Both the position numbers and the translations under genes were made by a program. Below the pieces are notes generated by a model. It did not search any database. It had not been told where the DNA came from and saw only the letters and a program-made list of their open reading frames with translations. 64,000 nt of DNA from Euclidia mi (Eukaryota; Arthropoda; Insecta; Lepidoptera; Erebidae), in contig OX123196.2 of NCBI GenBank assembly GCA_944739405.2, forward strand, positions 72,439,688 through 72,503,687. Direction: 5' to 3'. Below, one piece after another: positions 1 to 11,600 of the stretch (position 1 is the stretch's first letter; each line of letters starts with the position of its first letter).

Positions 1-1100
1 GGTCAGGTTGCGGCCTATCAATCCACTAGCAAACACATCAGTATTGTAAGGATCCACGATTGTAGTTTAATTACGTAACACGGACACAGAGTGACGGGAG
101 CGTGATATACGACTGTTCCATTGACCTAATTTCTTAAGACTGCTGAAGGTCAACTTGCGCCCGCGCCGCACCCCGCCGCGCCTCCGCCCCGCCCCCGCCC
201 CCTGCTGGCGCCCTGCAGCGGAGGGTGGCGCGCGCGCATGGCGAGGAGCGGGAGGGCAGGATATAACAGTGCATAATGCCAGTGTGTGTGTAACACGATC
301 GCTCGTACTTCGCCAGTGTGCGGCAAAGTGATACTTCGTGTTCTCGTACTGTTCAATTAATTAATTTCTCAAGATCTTCTTAGCTTATATTTCAAATATT
401 ATTAGCTGGTTAGGTTCTATTAATGATAAGTAATAAGATGGCTTTCGCTCCAAAACCAATAAAAAATCAGCGTGTATTGTAATTTATTCCCATTACTTCT
501 GGTATATAGTGGAAAGGGGTACCTATGTAACCCTTTCAAACCATCGAAATATATGTACTAAAGTACTAGATGTAGCATTTAGAACATTTACTTTGTTCAA
601 ATGCTTTGCATGAATATACCGGCAAAGCAATCTAGTGTCACTTTGACTTGCCTGCAGCGTGAGTCCGCTTCGTTTATTAATTGTGTAACGACGATATATC
701 GGTTAATTCGAATCAGAACTGGAATCTGTAGTAGCGCTAGTTAATATTATTTATTATTTAAGTAATCAAAAGAGTTAATTACATCATATTACCACATAAC
801 CATGTATTTATTTATTTTTGTGTGACGTCATTTACCACCATAGACTAACTACTATGCAGACATCGATTGCAAGTGATTGTAGGTAAAAATAAATGACTAA
901 GAACAGACTTGATGAATGCATTGGTTTTAAAAGTGTTTTAGTTTGATTAATGTTCTAACACCAATTTGATTTTGTATAACACTAATTTGTGTTTTTCTTT
1001 TTAGTATATTGATCGTAATTACTATATTAATTAATATTTCAAATAAAATAATTGTGACACATACCTAGGTATTTTTAAAACAGTAGGTACACTTACACTT
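1..1100. other. Intronic or flanking DNA, no gene seen; GC-rich patch at about 150-260
   Basis: AT-rich DNA with no convincing coding sequence. Positions 153-255 are strikingly GC- and CpG-rich with a GC-box-like GGGGCGGGGC on the minus strand. This patch stands out from its surroundings as the DOCK exons do, but it encodes nothing DOCK-like in any frame. It could be a small promoter island, part of an unrecognised exon, or a TE fragment. Confidence 0.4.
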
Positions 1101-1210
1101 CATCATCATCATCATCATCATCATCAGCCTTTAACAGTCCACTGCTGGACTAGGCCTCTCCTTTGAAAGGAGGAATTGGCCTACTTTACCTCGCTGGCCA
1201 AACGGGTCAT
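1101..1210. mobile_element. (CAT)n microsatellite joined to a lepidopteran LINE/SINE tail fragment
   Basis: A run of CAT triplets at 1101-1125 is followed by CAGCCTTTAACAGTCCACTG and then CTGGACTAGGCCTCTCC, a tail motif common to dispersed lepidopteran repeats. A related fragment (CCCACTGCAGGGCAAAGGCC) lies at 60618-60720. The family name is uncertain. Confidence 0.6.
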
Positions 1211-1438
1211 AGTACACATAAATTTGCAGTTATAGAAAATACGTGAAAAATATACTGAACCAATATAAGGCCATTAAAAATAAGGCTGATTTTTATTATC
1301 TAACCAAGTGACAAAACCCCACGAAATTACTTTTAATTTCGTGTTGATGGTAATGGAATAGGTATTAAAATATATTTTTGAGCATTTCTTATGCTAGGGT
1401 AGATTTAATTGCAATTTATTTAAAGCTATAAAAATAAA

Positions 1439-1512
1439 TTTCTGGGGCACGACTTGAACCTGCGACCACGACGAACCGTGTCAATGCTATATCGACTAAG
1501 CTATTCGGGCCA
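1439..1512 (-). other. tRNA-like sequence (tRNA-derived repeat or pseudogene)
   Basis: On the minus strand the sequence has an A-box-like TAGCTTAGTCGATATAGC and a B-box-like GGTTCAAGTC about 35 nt apart in a ~72-nt span. Pairing of the acceptor stem is poor and no clear anticodon arm is seen, so a functional tRNA is unlikely. It is probably a tRNA-derived SINE head. The rest of 1211-2140 shows nothing recognisable. Confidence 0.4.
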
Positions 1513-2149
1513 CTTCATCATAAAATGATTTTTCCTAATGGTTGGTTCACTTATAAGTAGCGCATAGTCCCATTTGCCAAATGTGTGTGTAACTATGTGG
1601 TCAGAAACCACATTATAGCAGATTGTCAAAACAATGCTGCCTTATATGTATAATAAGAAATTTCTGAGCTAGCCTCATGCCAAGATAAATTTAAACTTTA
1701 AAAAATTATAATTATTCGTTGCTGACACATGTCTTGAACTTACGCCAACGAATACATTTTCTATGTTTTAAAGTAAGTAACAAATATGATTACTTATAGT
1801 TTTTATTATTTTACTGAAATAAAACCACGGCAATTAATTAATTTTATTTTCATGAATAGTCACAAAACTTATCTATTTTCCGATCTTCTGTAAAAATAAT
1901 CTATACAAATGTCAATAAGTACCCAGTAGCATTAGAGTACTACTGGCTGCTCATTGGTGAGATGCCCGGTCAGCCGTAGCTGATTGGCTATAATATGATA
2001 AATAAGCGCTGTATTCCATTGGCGCTACGTGCACATGCGTGTTGCGCATGTGCGATTAGACGTCAAACCTAAGACAGCTTGGACAATGTTTTTATATGGA
2101 ATGTTACGTCTATCGTTAGAATATATGTCAATGTTTCAAACGAACTCCA

Positions 2150-2420
2150 GACTCACGAGAAAGTGAATGGCAACGGTTTGGCTTGGTATGGACATATTAT
2201 GCGAAGAGATGATATGTATGTAGGTAAGCAAGTCATGAATACATAGGTAGAGGGTAGGCAGAGGGAGGCCAAGGAAAAGAAGGATGGACTGTGTAGGGAT
2301 GGATATGGAAGAGGAAGGGATAAATGATCAGATGACGGGCGACAGAGAAGCATGGAAGCGAAGGACGTACTGCGCCGATACCAAATAAATTGAGACCAGG
2401 ACAAGATGACGGAGGGGCCG
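2150..2420 (+). mobile_element. RTE-type non-LTR retrotransposon, 3' end of ORF2 (degenerate)
   Basis: Broken plus-strand frames read NGNGLAWYGHIMRRDDMYVG, then a basic KEKKDGL segment, DGRQRSMEAKDVLRR and a short tail. This is the pattern of the C-terminal end of RTE-like ORF2 (RLRWFGHVMRR... GRPKKRW... DRDVWK). Internal stops and frame changes show it is dead. It sits just downstream of DOCK exon j. Confidence 0.75.
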
Positions 2421-2510
2421 GGAGGGATATTGAATTTAGGGGTAACACAGGGGAAAAAAGGTATATATTATTCTGTAACAAGATATAATATAAGTATGAT
2501 ATGTAGTTAC

Positions 2511-2682
2511 CTCGAGGCGGCTGAAGATCTCCGGCAGCTTGGTGAGCGCGTGCTCCTTGTACACGAACTCCTGCTGGTCGAGGTCGCCGAAGCGCGCGCC
2601 GTAGAACGACACGCGGAAGTACGTGCCGAACACGCGCTTGCCGTGCAGCTGCTCGATGCGCGTGAACGCCTCGTTCAGCTTG
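2511..2682 (-). CDS. DOCK exon j (1 nt + 57 codons), start of DHR2 lobe B
   Basis: The acceptor is TGGTCGCAG|CAAGCT and the donor CTCGAG|GTAACT. With the AG from exon i it reads SKLNEAFTRIEQLHGKRVFG, then TYFRVSFYGARFGDLDQQEF and VYKEHALTKLPEIFSRLE. It matches the DOCK7 lobe-B entry GTYFRVGFYG.KFGDLDEQEFVYKE. The remaining DHR2 exons, including the GTPase-contacting lobe C, must lie below position 1, because no further DOCK sequence is visible at 1-2510. Confidence 0.97.
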
Positions 2683-5600
2683 CTGCGACCACAAACATTT
2701 ATAACACATGAATCATTATCACTTTCTTCATCATCTTTGGCTCGGTTACGATGCAAGATACACATCATCCCTAACTTTTACTTCACCACGAGGTCTTCCC
2801 TGTTTGACGTTAGGCATCCGAAATCTAATCACTCCTTTGACGTACGGTAAGTACGTTCATCCACCCGCAGTACCCTCATTACATCCGTGAACATGGCGCT
2901 TGCAACAGTGCCGAAATATCGGTAACTCCAAACAAAGGTACGTGGTATATATCCCGAAAGACAATTTAAAACAAGTTTAAATGACTACGAAAATTCAAAT
3001 TCCTACATTTAGTTTTAAGTCTATTTAAATGCAGGTTGTTAACCTTAAACCAGTAAACCACCTATGAGATAGCAATATTTACATCGTCTATATCAATTTG
3101 TTGGCGCTTTAATTGAAATAATAAATAGCTATAGCTGCAAACAGTACTATCTCGTACTTGTCATTTACGGGGTGTGGTAAGTCATAAATATACACAAAAA
3201 ATTAAAAAGGACCAAGGATTGAACCCTGTGGTACTTCCATTTTGACTACAGATGCTTGTGAACGCTCGTGTGCAAGTGAAGGTTGACATCACCTGTCTGA
3301 ATTCTATTACTCAAATATGAAGTAAGAAGATGGAGAGCAGAACTACTTAAACCGTAGTGACGTAATTTTCTGATCAATGTATCGTGTTCTACACAGTCAA
3401 AGGCCTTCGACAAATCACAGAAGACAATCAACATCAAAGATATGTTTTATAAGCTCAATAGTAGGGGAGCCCATGAAGGGATTTCGGGATTTACTCGAGG
3501 GCGTCAGATATTAATAGCATCGATGTCCTACATATTAAAAAAGTAGGAATGTTAATCTCGTTCGTCGTGGAGGGGTCGTCGTTCTAGTTCGGTCGTTTGC
3601 AGATATCGTTTGCATAGTGGCTAGTGGAGGCAAGATTTCAAAATGCAAAAGAAAAGAAAATTATTCGAGCGTGTCAGATTTTCCAAGGAGATGTTAAGTG
3701 AACCTAAAAAAGGCTCTCATTGAATGATCTGACGATTTAGGTGTCACGTAAACTCGTGGCCATTACTAAAAATTTGCAAATATGAATGAGTAAATTCGCC
3801 GTTGTGAAATACTCAAATACTCAAGCGCATCAGATTAAGATATAGGTATATACAACATGTAACATGTTTAATGCACATCCTGAAAGTACTTTGTTTAGAA
3901 TCGGCTACTGAATCCATTTCCGTCCTAAAATAATTACAACGTAAATAAAATTTTAGTCACACATTTCTTTAAAAAACTGAGCTATTCGAAAATAAACCTT
4001 AAGTCTAAGCAGAACGGCTTTTTTTAAAATGCATTTGTAAAATGGTTCCACGTTGACTAATACGAACGCACACATTAATACAACACAATAGACGGCAAAA
4101 GATAATAATACGCAATTGATTATCTATCCTTCGCTAACGTAGGTAACAAACAACGGGAAAGAGCTAGACATAATGTCTTGCTCGCGCTGGCGCATGGCTG
4201 GGCATGTTATGACAAGTACAACCGGGAATATCCATCTATCATTGAGTGTTGTGAAAACTTTTTTTAAAGTTCACTTGTTTACAAAATGTGTATAGATAAA
4301 TAATTATCAACAAGACGGTGCCGGTGTGGAATGTTCGACATCATCTTGATGTTAACTTGACACCCCTGGACTTTCTCATTGTGGTTAAATATTAAATCAC
4401 TAGTTTATTGTGACAAGAGAACAAGTGCCGAGTAGTTAATTAATTAAGATACTAGCTGCTTTTGAAGCAGTGAAAAGATGTGATTTGTGAGGAAACAGTG
4501 AAGTGTTAAGTGGACTAAAGAAATGTGATTTAAGCCTGTAAGTTATTTGATTATTCTATTATTGTAACTATTTAGATTCAAAACTTTAAACACGCCGTTC
4601 TTGTTTAATTCACTCATTGATATTTTTTTACTTTATCCATCAATAATGCTAACTAGGTATGATTAAGTGAAGATATTACTTACGATGTTAAGAAACAATA
4701 GATCGTGCATGTTAACAACAAACAATAAATAATTCGACTGTCCACTCCAAAGCCTAAAAGTGTGATGGAAAGAAATACTCACATTATCTATGGTAATGCC
4801 GACAGATTATTCAAACATCATTTTGGTAAACCCCACACTATGAGAGTGTGGTTTACAGACTTAATTTCAAACATTTTGTTACATCGTATCCTTAGTATCG
4901 TATTTCGTTTCCATCAGATCGCTGTTGTTTGTTTACCATAGCAACCGTTTCATTTGTGTGCGTGCGCAGATTTACAGTAACCACGATTTTCACTTTTAAT
5001 TGAGTTAAAAAGGCAATAGCTCTTTTTTTAATTTTGAAGGTCTATAGCGCTCCCCGCACCGATGAAAAATTATACATTATTTTCATTTTTATCTTTTTAT
5101 CATCATTCTAAGCTTTGCAACCCCCCTTTGGTCTCTATGACGCTCGAGTAAATCCCAATTTAGCATCGTAGGCTTCCCTACTATAACACTGGCATCGGTC
5201 GTGGAACGCCCCCTTGTAAAACAAAATTGCTTTTGTGTAGTAACTCGTATTTATTAAAATTTAATGGAATTTTGGGACCGAAACATAACTGGCGAAGTGT
5301 AGGTGTGTAATGCACCTCTGCCTACCTCTGCGGGCGTAAATTTAACTGAATTTGTATACAAAAATGAGAAGTTACTGTATATACACACGTGTTTTCTTTT
5401 AAAATAGATTTTGCTGCATTGGTTGATGGGTCCAAGGATCTAGTTATAACGGGGATACCAGTAAAAAAACTTTCAAACGCCATTGCAACTTTTGAGTCTG
5501 ATCTTATAGTGACCTTATCGACGGTCAAACTAAATTGAGAATTTTTACATTTAACATTCCCAGTGTCGAAGTTTATAGTATTCCATATCATTTTCACTTT

Positions 5601-8600
5601 ATCTTCACTACTCCTATTCATTGCTATTTAGCTTATAGCTTTCTTGCAAACGTTTTGAAACTTAAAACTTAGCATAATTTTTTAACTCTCATCATATAGC
5701 TCACACAATATCTTTTTACTTTTGTGAAGTCCAGTAGTTGCCCATTCTTGGCAGGTTGCATTACCTCTAACTATAAACTGTAATCAGTGAATTCGCGAAA
5801 CTAACGTCATTCTCTAATTTTCTTTACCATACAGATAGAATTTTATTTTCAACCAATGAAATGTAAGTGGCGAAATAACAGATATTTTCTTAAACATGGG
5901 TATTCTGTTTTGCTCATTTGAATAAAACTCATTCTATAGCTATATGTGAAAGCTTTATAATTGGCTTACAGATGTTTTACTGATGGTAAGCATAACATGT
6001 CTTAGCTTTCCATATCTAAATAAATAAATGGTTAACCTGTTTAATATATACTTATTGTAAATACTTTGCTTTGTAAATAAAATAAGCTATGTACCTGTGT
6101 ATGTTGGCGAGTTTCTTGTAGTCGCGGTGTTCTTCGGCGATGGGGATGAGCACCTTGTACACCTCGTTGACGCTCTCGTACATGCCCGCCGTCATCAGCT
6201 CGCTCGCCGCGTGCTCCAACAACGCCTATAGAAATAACCACACCTCTGTATTGTGCTAGCTCTTAAAGGATTATGACATATTGCGGCAGTATGAAGCGAT
6301 TTGAATTATATCAATGTTTTTTACATATGTATGTTAATGAAATACATTGATTAAATTCACCTTTATAATAGGTTGGGGAAAAAGTTTCTTCGCATTTTTT
6401 AAGAAAATTCAAAACATTTTTTAACATAGTTTATTTACATTTAACTAAGTATGTAGGTACCATTTTGTTCGATAACTTTTTGCCATCTTGTAGGTAGGGA
6501 CATTATCCCATTGCTTTAGAAATTTTGGGACTTCTGATCAAAATACCGCGACAAGTGGTTTTGGCAGTCCTCTCGTGATAGTCGTGATGTTAACCCGACA
6601 CTGCCTAAAGAATTCTGAAGAGACTGAAACAGGTGGAAATCTGAAGGTGCAAGGTCAGAACTATACGCCGCATGCATTAACACCTCCCAGCTAAATTCTC
6701 TTAATTTTTGCTGAGTGGCTAAAGATATGTGAGGTCTAGCGTTATCATGATGAAAAACCACACCCCTTCTGTTGATTAATTCCGGCCGCTTTCTCTCAAC
6801 TTTTTGCTTTAATCTCATCAGTTGTTCAGAATGCAGTAGAGTTCAGAATCGATGGTCCTGCCTGGTGGTAACAGCTCATAATGAATAATACCCTTCCAAT
6901 CCCACCACACACACAGCATCACCTTGTTGCGAGTTAGCCCGGGTTTCGCCACAGTCTGTGTAGCCTGACCGGCCTTTTACCACGACCTTTTTCGCACGTT
7001 CTTGTCGTACGTGATCCACTTTTCATCACCAGTTATCAGCTTCTTCAAAAAGGGTTCGGTTTCATTACGTCGTAATAAAGAATCACAAATGAGTACACCG
7101 TTGATTAGGTTTCTTTCAGTGAGCTCGTGAGGTACCCAAATATCGAGCTTTTTTGTGTACCCACTTTTTTTTCAAATGCGCCAAAACTGTTTTGTGGTCA
7201 ATTACCAGTTCTTCAGCTACGTCGTAACTACTGATATGCCGATCTTGCTCCACTTTTTCAAAAATGGCATCCATTTTATCCGTAATAGGGCGACCAGAGG
7301 GACGTGCATCTTTGACATCAAAATTTCCGGATTGAAAACGCTTAAAAAAAAACTTGTGCTACTCTCACAGACACTGCACTAGGTCAATAAACATCGCAAA
7401 TTTTTTTCACGGCTTGCGTAGCAATTTTACCCTTTTTGTTGTAAAATTTTAAAATGTATCGAATTTCTTCATTAGATTCACTCATCTTGACAATACGAAA
7501 AACAAAAAAATAAAAATCTGGGTGCATAGGGTTCCCACCAAGAACTTAGGGTCCCAAGCCAACCTCACCTCCAAGTGGTGCACCTGCCGATCAACGGACG
7601 AGGCTCTGGCAAACAAAATGTCCCAATAAGCGGCAATAGGCTCGCCACCTATTACGTGGGATTAAAACACTGGCGAAAAGTGGGCGTTTAATATGCCTCT
7701 GCCTACCCCTTCGGGGAAACAGGCGTGAGTCTATGTATGTATGTATGTAAATAAAAATCACACATTTTCCTAATTTGAATTTGGAATTATGTTCTTTAAA
7801 ATTTAAACTTTCAATGATACCAAAACCAGCCAGATACCAATAGTATAGCCAAAGAGATTTTATTACAAGTTCATACATATTATAATGCGAAAAGTCTTTT
7901 CCCCTAACCTAATATTTCTGTTAACAATTAAATATTGAAGATCATAATTGTATTCAGATAATACGTATTTAGAAAATAAAACAACTTACACAAAAAGTAG
8001 TAACGGTGCGAAATCACCGCCTTGAGGCATTCCTTAATGTAATTATTTAAATTGATGCGGTTAATTAGATTTTATTATTTTAAATTTATTAAGATGTTCT
8101 GAAGTGGAGTGACTGGTAAGATACGACTTAATCAAAATACCAATAGGGCTCCGATGAGGTGTGTATGCAGTTTTATGAAAATAAATTATGATTCATTCAG
8201 TAAAAAGCTTTGGTGATTTATAATGTAAGTATTCTTACCTTTGTGCGGCATTATAGCATTTATTTCTTTAATTTAAGTAGTTTTGTTGAAGGCCTGTATC
8301 ATTTTATTCCGCAAGTTGTGGTTTGAGTTATTATCTCGAATTTCTATGACAACTTTTAAGACAGTATAACAGAGTAAGTTGTCTCGCGAGAGTGGTTGCG
8401 AGCGCGTGCGTACCTGCAGCTCGAGGTGCGTGAGGTGGTGGTGCAGCGCGTCGGCGCAGCTCTCGTCGAGCGCGTTGTGCGTGACGCGCGCGAGTGGTGG
8501 CGAGTGGTGGCGAGTGGTGGCGAGCGCGTGCGTACCTGCAGCTCGAGGTGCGTGAGGTGGTGGTGCAGCGCGTCGGCGCAGCTCTCGTCGAGCGCGTTGT

Positions 8601-11600
8601 GCGTGACGCGCGCGAGTGGTGGCGAGTGGTGGCGAGCGCGTGCGTACCTGCAGCTCGAGGTGCGTGAGGTGGTGGTGCAGCGCGTCGGCGCAGCTCTCGT
8701 CGAGCGCGTTGTGCGTGACGCGCGCGAGTGGTGGCGAGTGGTGGCGAGTGGTGGCGAGCGCGTGCGTACCTGCAGCTCGAGGGGCGTGAGGTGGTGGTGC
8801 AGCGCGTCGGCGCAGCTCTCGTCGAGCGCGTTGTGCGTGACGCGCGCGAGTGGTGGCGAGTGGTGGCGAGTGGTGGCGAGCGCGTGCGTACCTGCAGCTC
8901 GAGGTGCGTGAGGTGGTGGTGCAGCGCGTCGGCGCAGCTCTCGTCGAGCGCGTTGTGCGTGACGCGCGCGAGTGGTGGCGAGTGGTGGCGAGTGGTGGCG
9001 AGCGCGTGCGTACCTGCAGCTCGAGGTGCGTGAGGTGGTGGTGCAGCGCGTCGGCGCAGCTCTCGTCGAGCGCGTTGTGCGTGACGCGCGCGAGTGGTGG
9101 CGAGTGGTGGCGAGTGGTGGCGAGCGCGTGCGTACCTGCAGCTCGAGGTGCGTGAGGTGGTGGTGCAGCGCGTCGGCGCAGCTCTCGTCAAGCGCGTTGT
9201 GCGTGACGCGCGCGAGTGGTGGCGAGTGGTGGCGAGTGGTGGCGAGTGGTGGCGAGTGGTGGCGAGTGGTGGCGAGTGGTGGCGAGTGGTGGCGAGCGCG
9301 TGCGTACCTGCAGCTCGAGGTGCGTGAGGTGGTGGTGCAGCGCGTCGGCGCAGCTCTCGTCGAGCGCGTTGTGCGTGACGCGCGCGAGTGGTGGCGAGTG
9401 GTGGCGAGTGGTGGCGAGTGGTGGCGAGTGGTGGCGAGCGCGTGCGTACCTGCAGCTCGAGGTGCGTGAGGTGGTGGTGCAGCGCGTCGGCGCAGCTCTC
9501 GTCGAGCGCGTTGTGCGTGACGCGCGCGAGTGGTGGCGAGTGGTGGCGAGCGCGTGCGTACCTGCAGCTCGAGGTGCGTGAGGTGGTGGTGCAGCGCGTC
9601 GGCGCAGCTCTCGTCGAGCGCGTTGTGCGTGACGCGCGCGAGTGGTGGCGAGTGGTGGCGAGCGCGTGCGTACCTGCAGCTCGAGGTGCGTGAGGTGGTG
9701 GTGCAGCGCGTCGGCGCAGCTCTCGTCGAGCGCGTTGTGCGTGACGCGCGCGAGTGGTGGCGAGTGGTGGCGAGCGCGTGCGTACCTGCAGCTCGAGGTG
9801 CGTGAGGTGGTGGTGCAGCGCGTCGGCGCAGCTCTCGTCGAGCGCGTTGTGCGTGACGCGCGCGAGTGGTGGCGAGTGGTGGCGAGTGGTGGCGAGCGCG
9901 TGCGTACCTGCAGCTCGAGGTGCGTGAGGTGGTGGTGCAGCGCGTCGGCGCAGCTCTCGTCGAGCGCGTTGTGCGTGACGCGCGCGAGTGGTGGCGAGTG
10001 GTGGCGAGTGGTGGCGAGCGCGTGCGTACCTGCAGCTCGAGGTGCGTGAGGTGGTGGTGCAGCGCGTCGGCGCAGCTCTCGTCGAGCGCGTTGTGCGTGA
10101 CGCGCGCGAGTGGTGGCGAGTGGTGGCGAGTGGTGGCGAGCGCGTGCGTACCTGCAGCTCGAGGTGCGTGAGGTGGTGGTGCAGCGCGTCGGCGCAGCTC
10201 TCGTCGAGCGCGTTGTGCGTGACGCGCGCGAGTGGTGGCGAGTGGTGGCGAGCGCGTGCGTACCTGCAGCTCGAGGTGCGTGAGGTGGTGGTGCAGCGCG
10301 TCGGCGCAGCTCTCGTCGAGCGCGTTGTGCGTGACGCGCGCGAGTGGTGGCGAGTGGTGGCGAGTGGTGGCGAGCGCGTGCGTACCTGCAGCTCGAGGTG
10401 CGTGAGGTGGTGGTGCAGCGCGTCGGCGCAGCTCTCGTCGAGCGCGTTGTGCGTGACGCGCGCGAGTGGTGGCGAGTGGTGGCGAGTGGTGGCGAGTGGT
10501 GGCGAGTGGTGGCGAGTGGTGGCGAGTGGTGGCGAGTGGTGGCGAGCGCGTGCGTACCTGCAGCTCGAGGTGCGTGAGGTGGTGGTGCAGCGCGTCGGCG
10601 CAGCTCTCGTCGAGCGCGTTGTGCGTGACGCGCGCGAGTGGTGGCGAGTGGTGGCGAGTGGTGGCGAGCGCGTGCGTACCTGCAGCTCGAGGTGCGTGAG
10701 GTGGTGGTGCAGCGCGTCGGCGCAGCTCTCGTCGAGCGCGTTGTGCGTGACGCGCGCGAGTGGTGGCGAGTGGTGGCGAGTGGTGGCGAGCGCGTGCGTA
10801 CCTGCAGCTCGAGGTGCGTGAGGTGGTGGTGCAGCGCGTCGGCGCAGCTCTCGTCGAGCGCGTTGTGCGTGACGCGCGCGAGTGGTGGCGAGTGGTGGCG
10901 AGCGCGTGCGTACCTGCAGCTCGAGGTGCGTGAGGTGGTGGTGCAGCGCGTCGGCGCAGCTCTCGTCGAGCGCGTTGTGCGTGACGCGCGCGAGTGGTGG
11001 CGAGTGGTGGCGAGTGGTGGCGAGTGGTGGCGAGCGCGTGCGTACCTGCAGCTCGAGGTGCGTGAGGTGGTGGTGCAGCGCGTCGGCGCAGCTCTCGTCG
11101 AGCGCGTTGTGCGTGACGCGCGCGAGTGGTGGCGAGTGGTGGCGAGTGGTGGCGAGCGCGTGCGTACCTGCAGCTCGAGGTGCGTGAGGTGGTGGTGCAG
11201 CGCGTCGGCGCAGCTCTCGTCGAGCGCGTTGTGCGTGACGCGCGCGAGTGGTGGCGAGTGGTGGCGAGTGGTGGCGAGCGCGTGCGTACCTGCAGCTCGA
11301 GGTGCGTGAGGTGGTGGTGCAGCGCGTCGGCGCAGCTCTCGTCGAGCGCGTTGTGCGTGACGCGCGCGAGTGGTGGCGAGTGGTGGCGAGCGCGTGCGTA
11401 CCTGCAGCTCGAGGTGCGTGAGGTGGTGGTGCAGCGCGTCGGCGCAGCTCTCGTCGAGCGCGTTGTGCGTGACGCGCGCGAGTGGTGGCGAGTGGTGGCG
11501 AGCGCGTGCGTACCTGCAGCTCGAGGTGCGTGAGGTGGTGGTGCAGCGCGTCGGCGCAGCTCTCGTCGAGCGCGTTGTGCGTGACGCGCGCGAGTGGTGG

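Larger units (their letters stand above)
6368..7912 (-). mobile_element. Mariner-family DNA transposon, inactive, split by a SINE
   Basis: The ends are ATAGGTTGGGGAAAAAGTTT on the left and, reversed, TTAGGTTAGGGGAAAAGACT on the right, each flanked by TA (6366-6367 and 7913-7914). Subtracting the SINE and its duplicated target (7519-7759) leaves about 1,304 bp, the usual mariner length. The element is transcribed on the minus strand. Confidence 0.9.

Noticed and set aside
4835..4860. Short hairpin CCACACTATGAGAGTGTGG as a possible terminator or RNA element
   Set aside because: Isolated stem in transposon interior, no associated gene; such hairpins are expected by chance.
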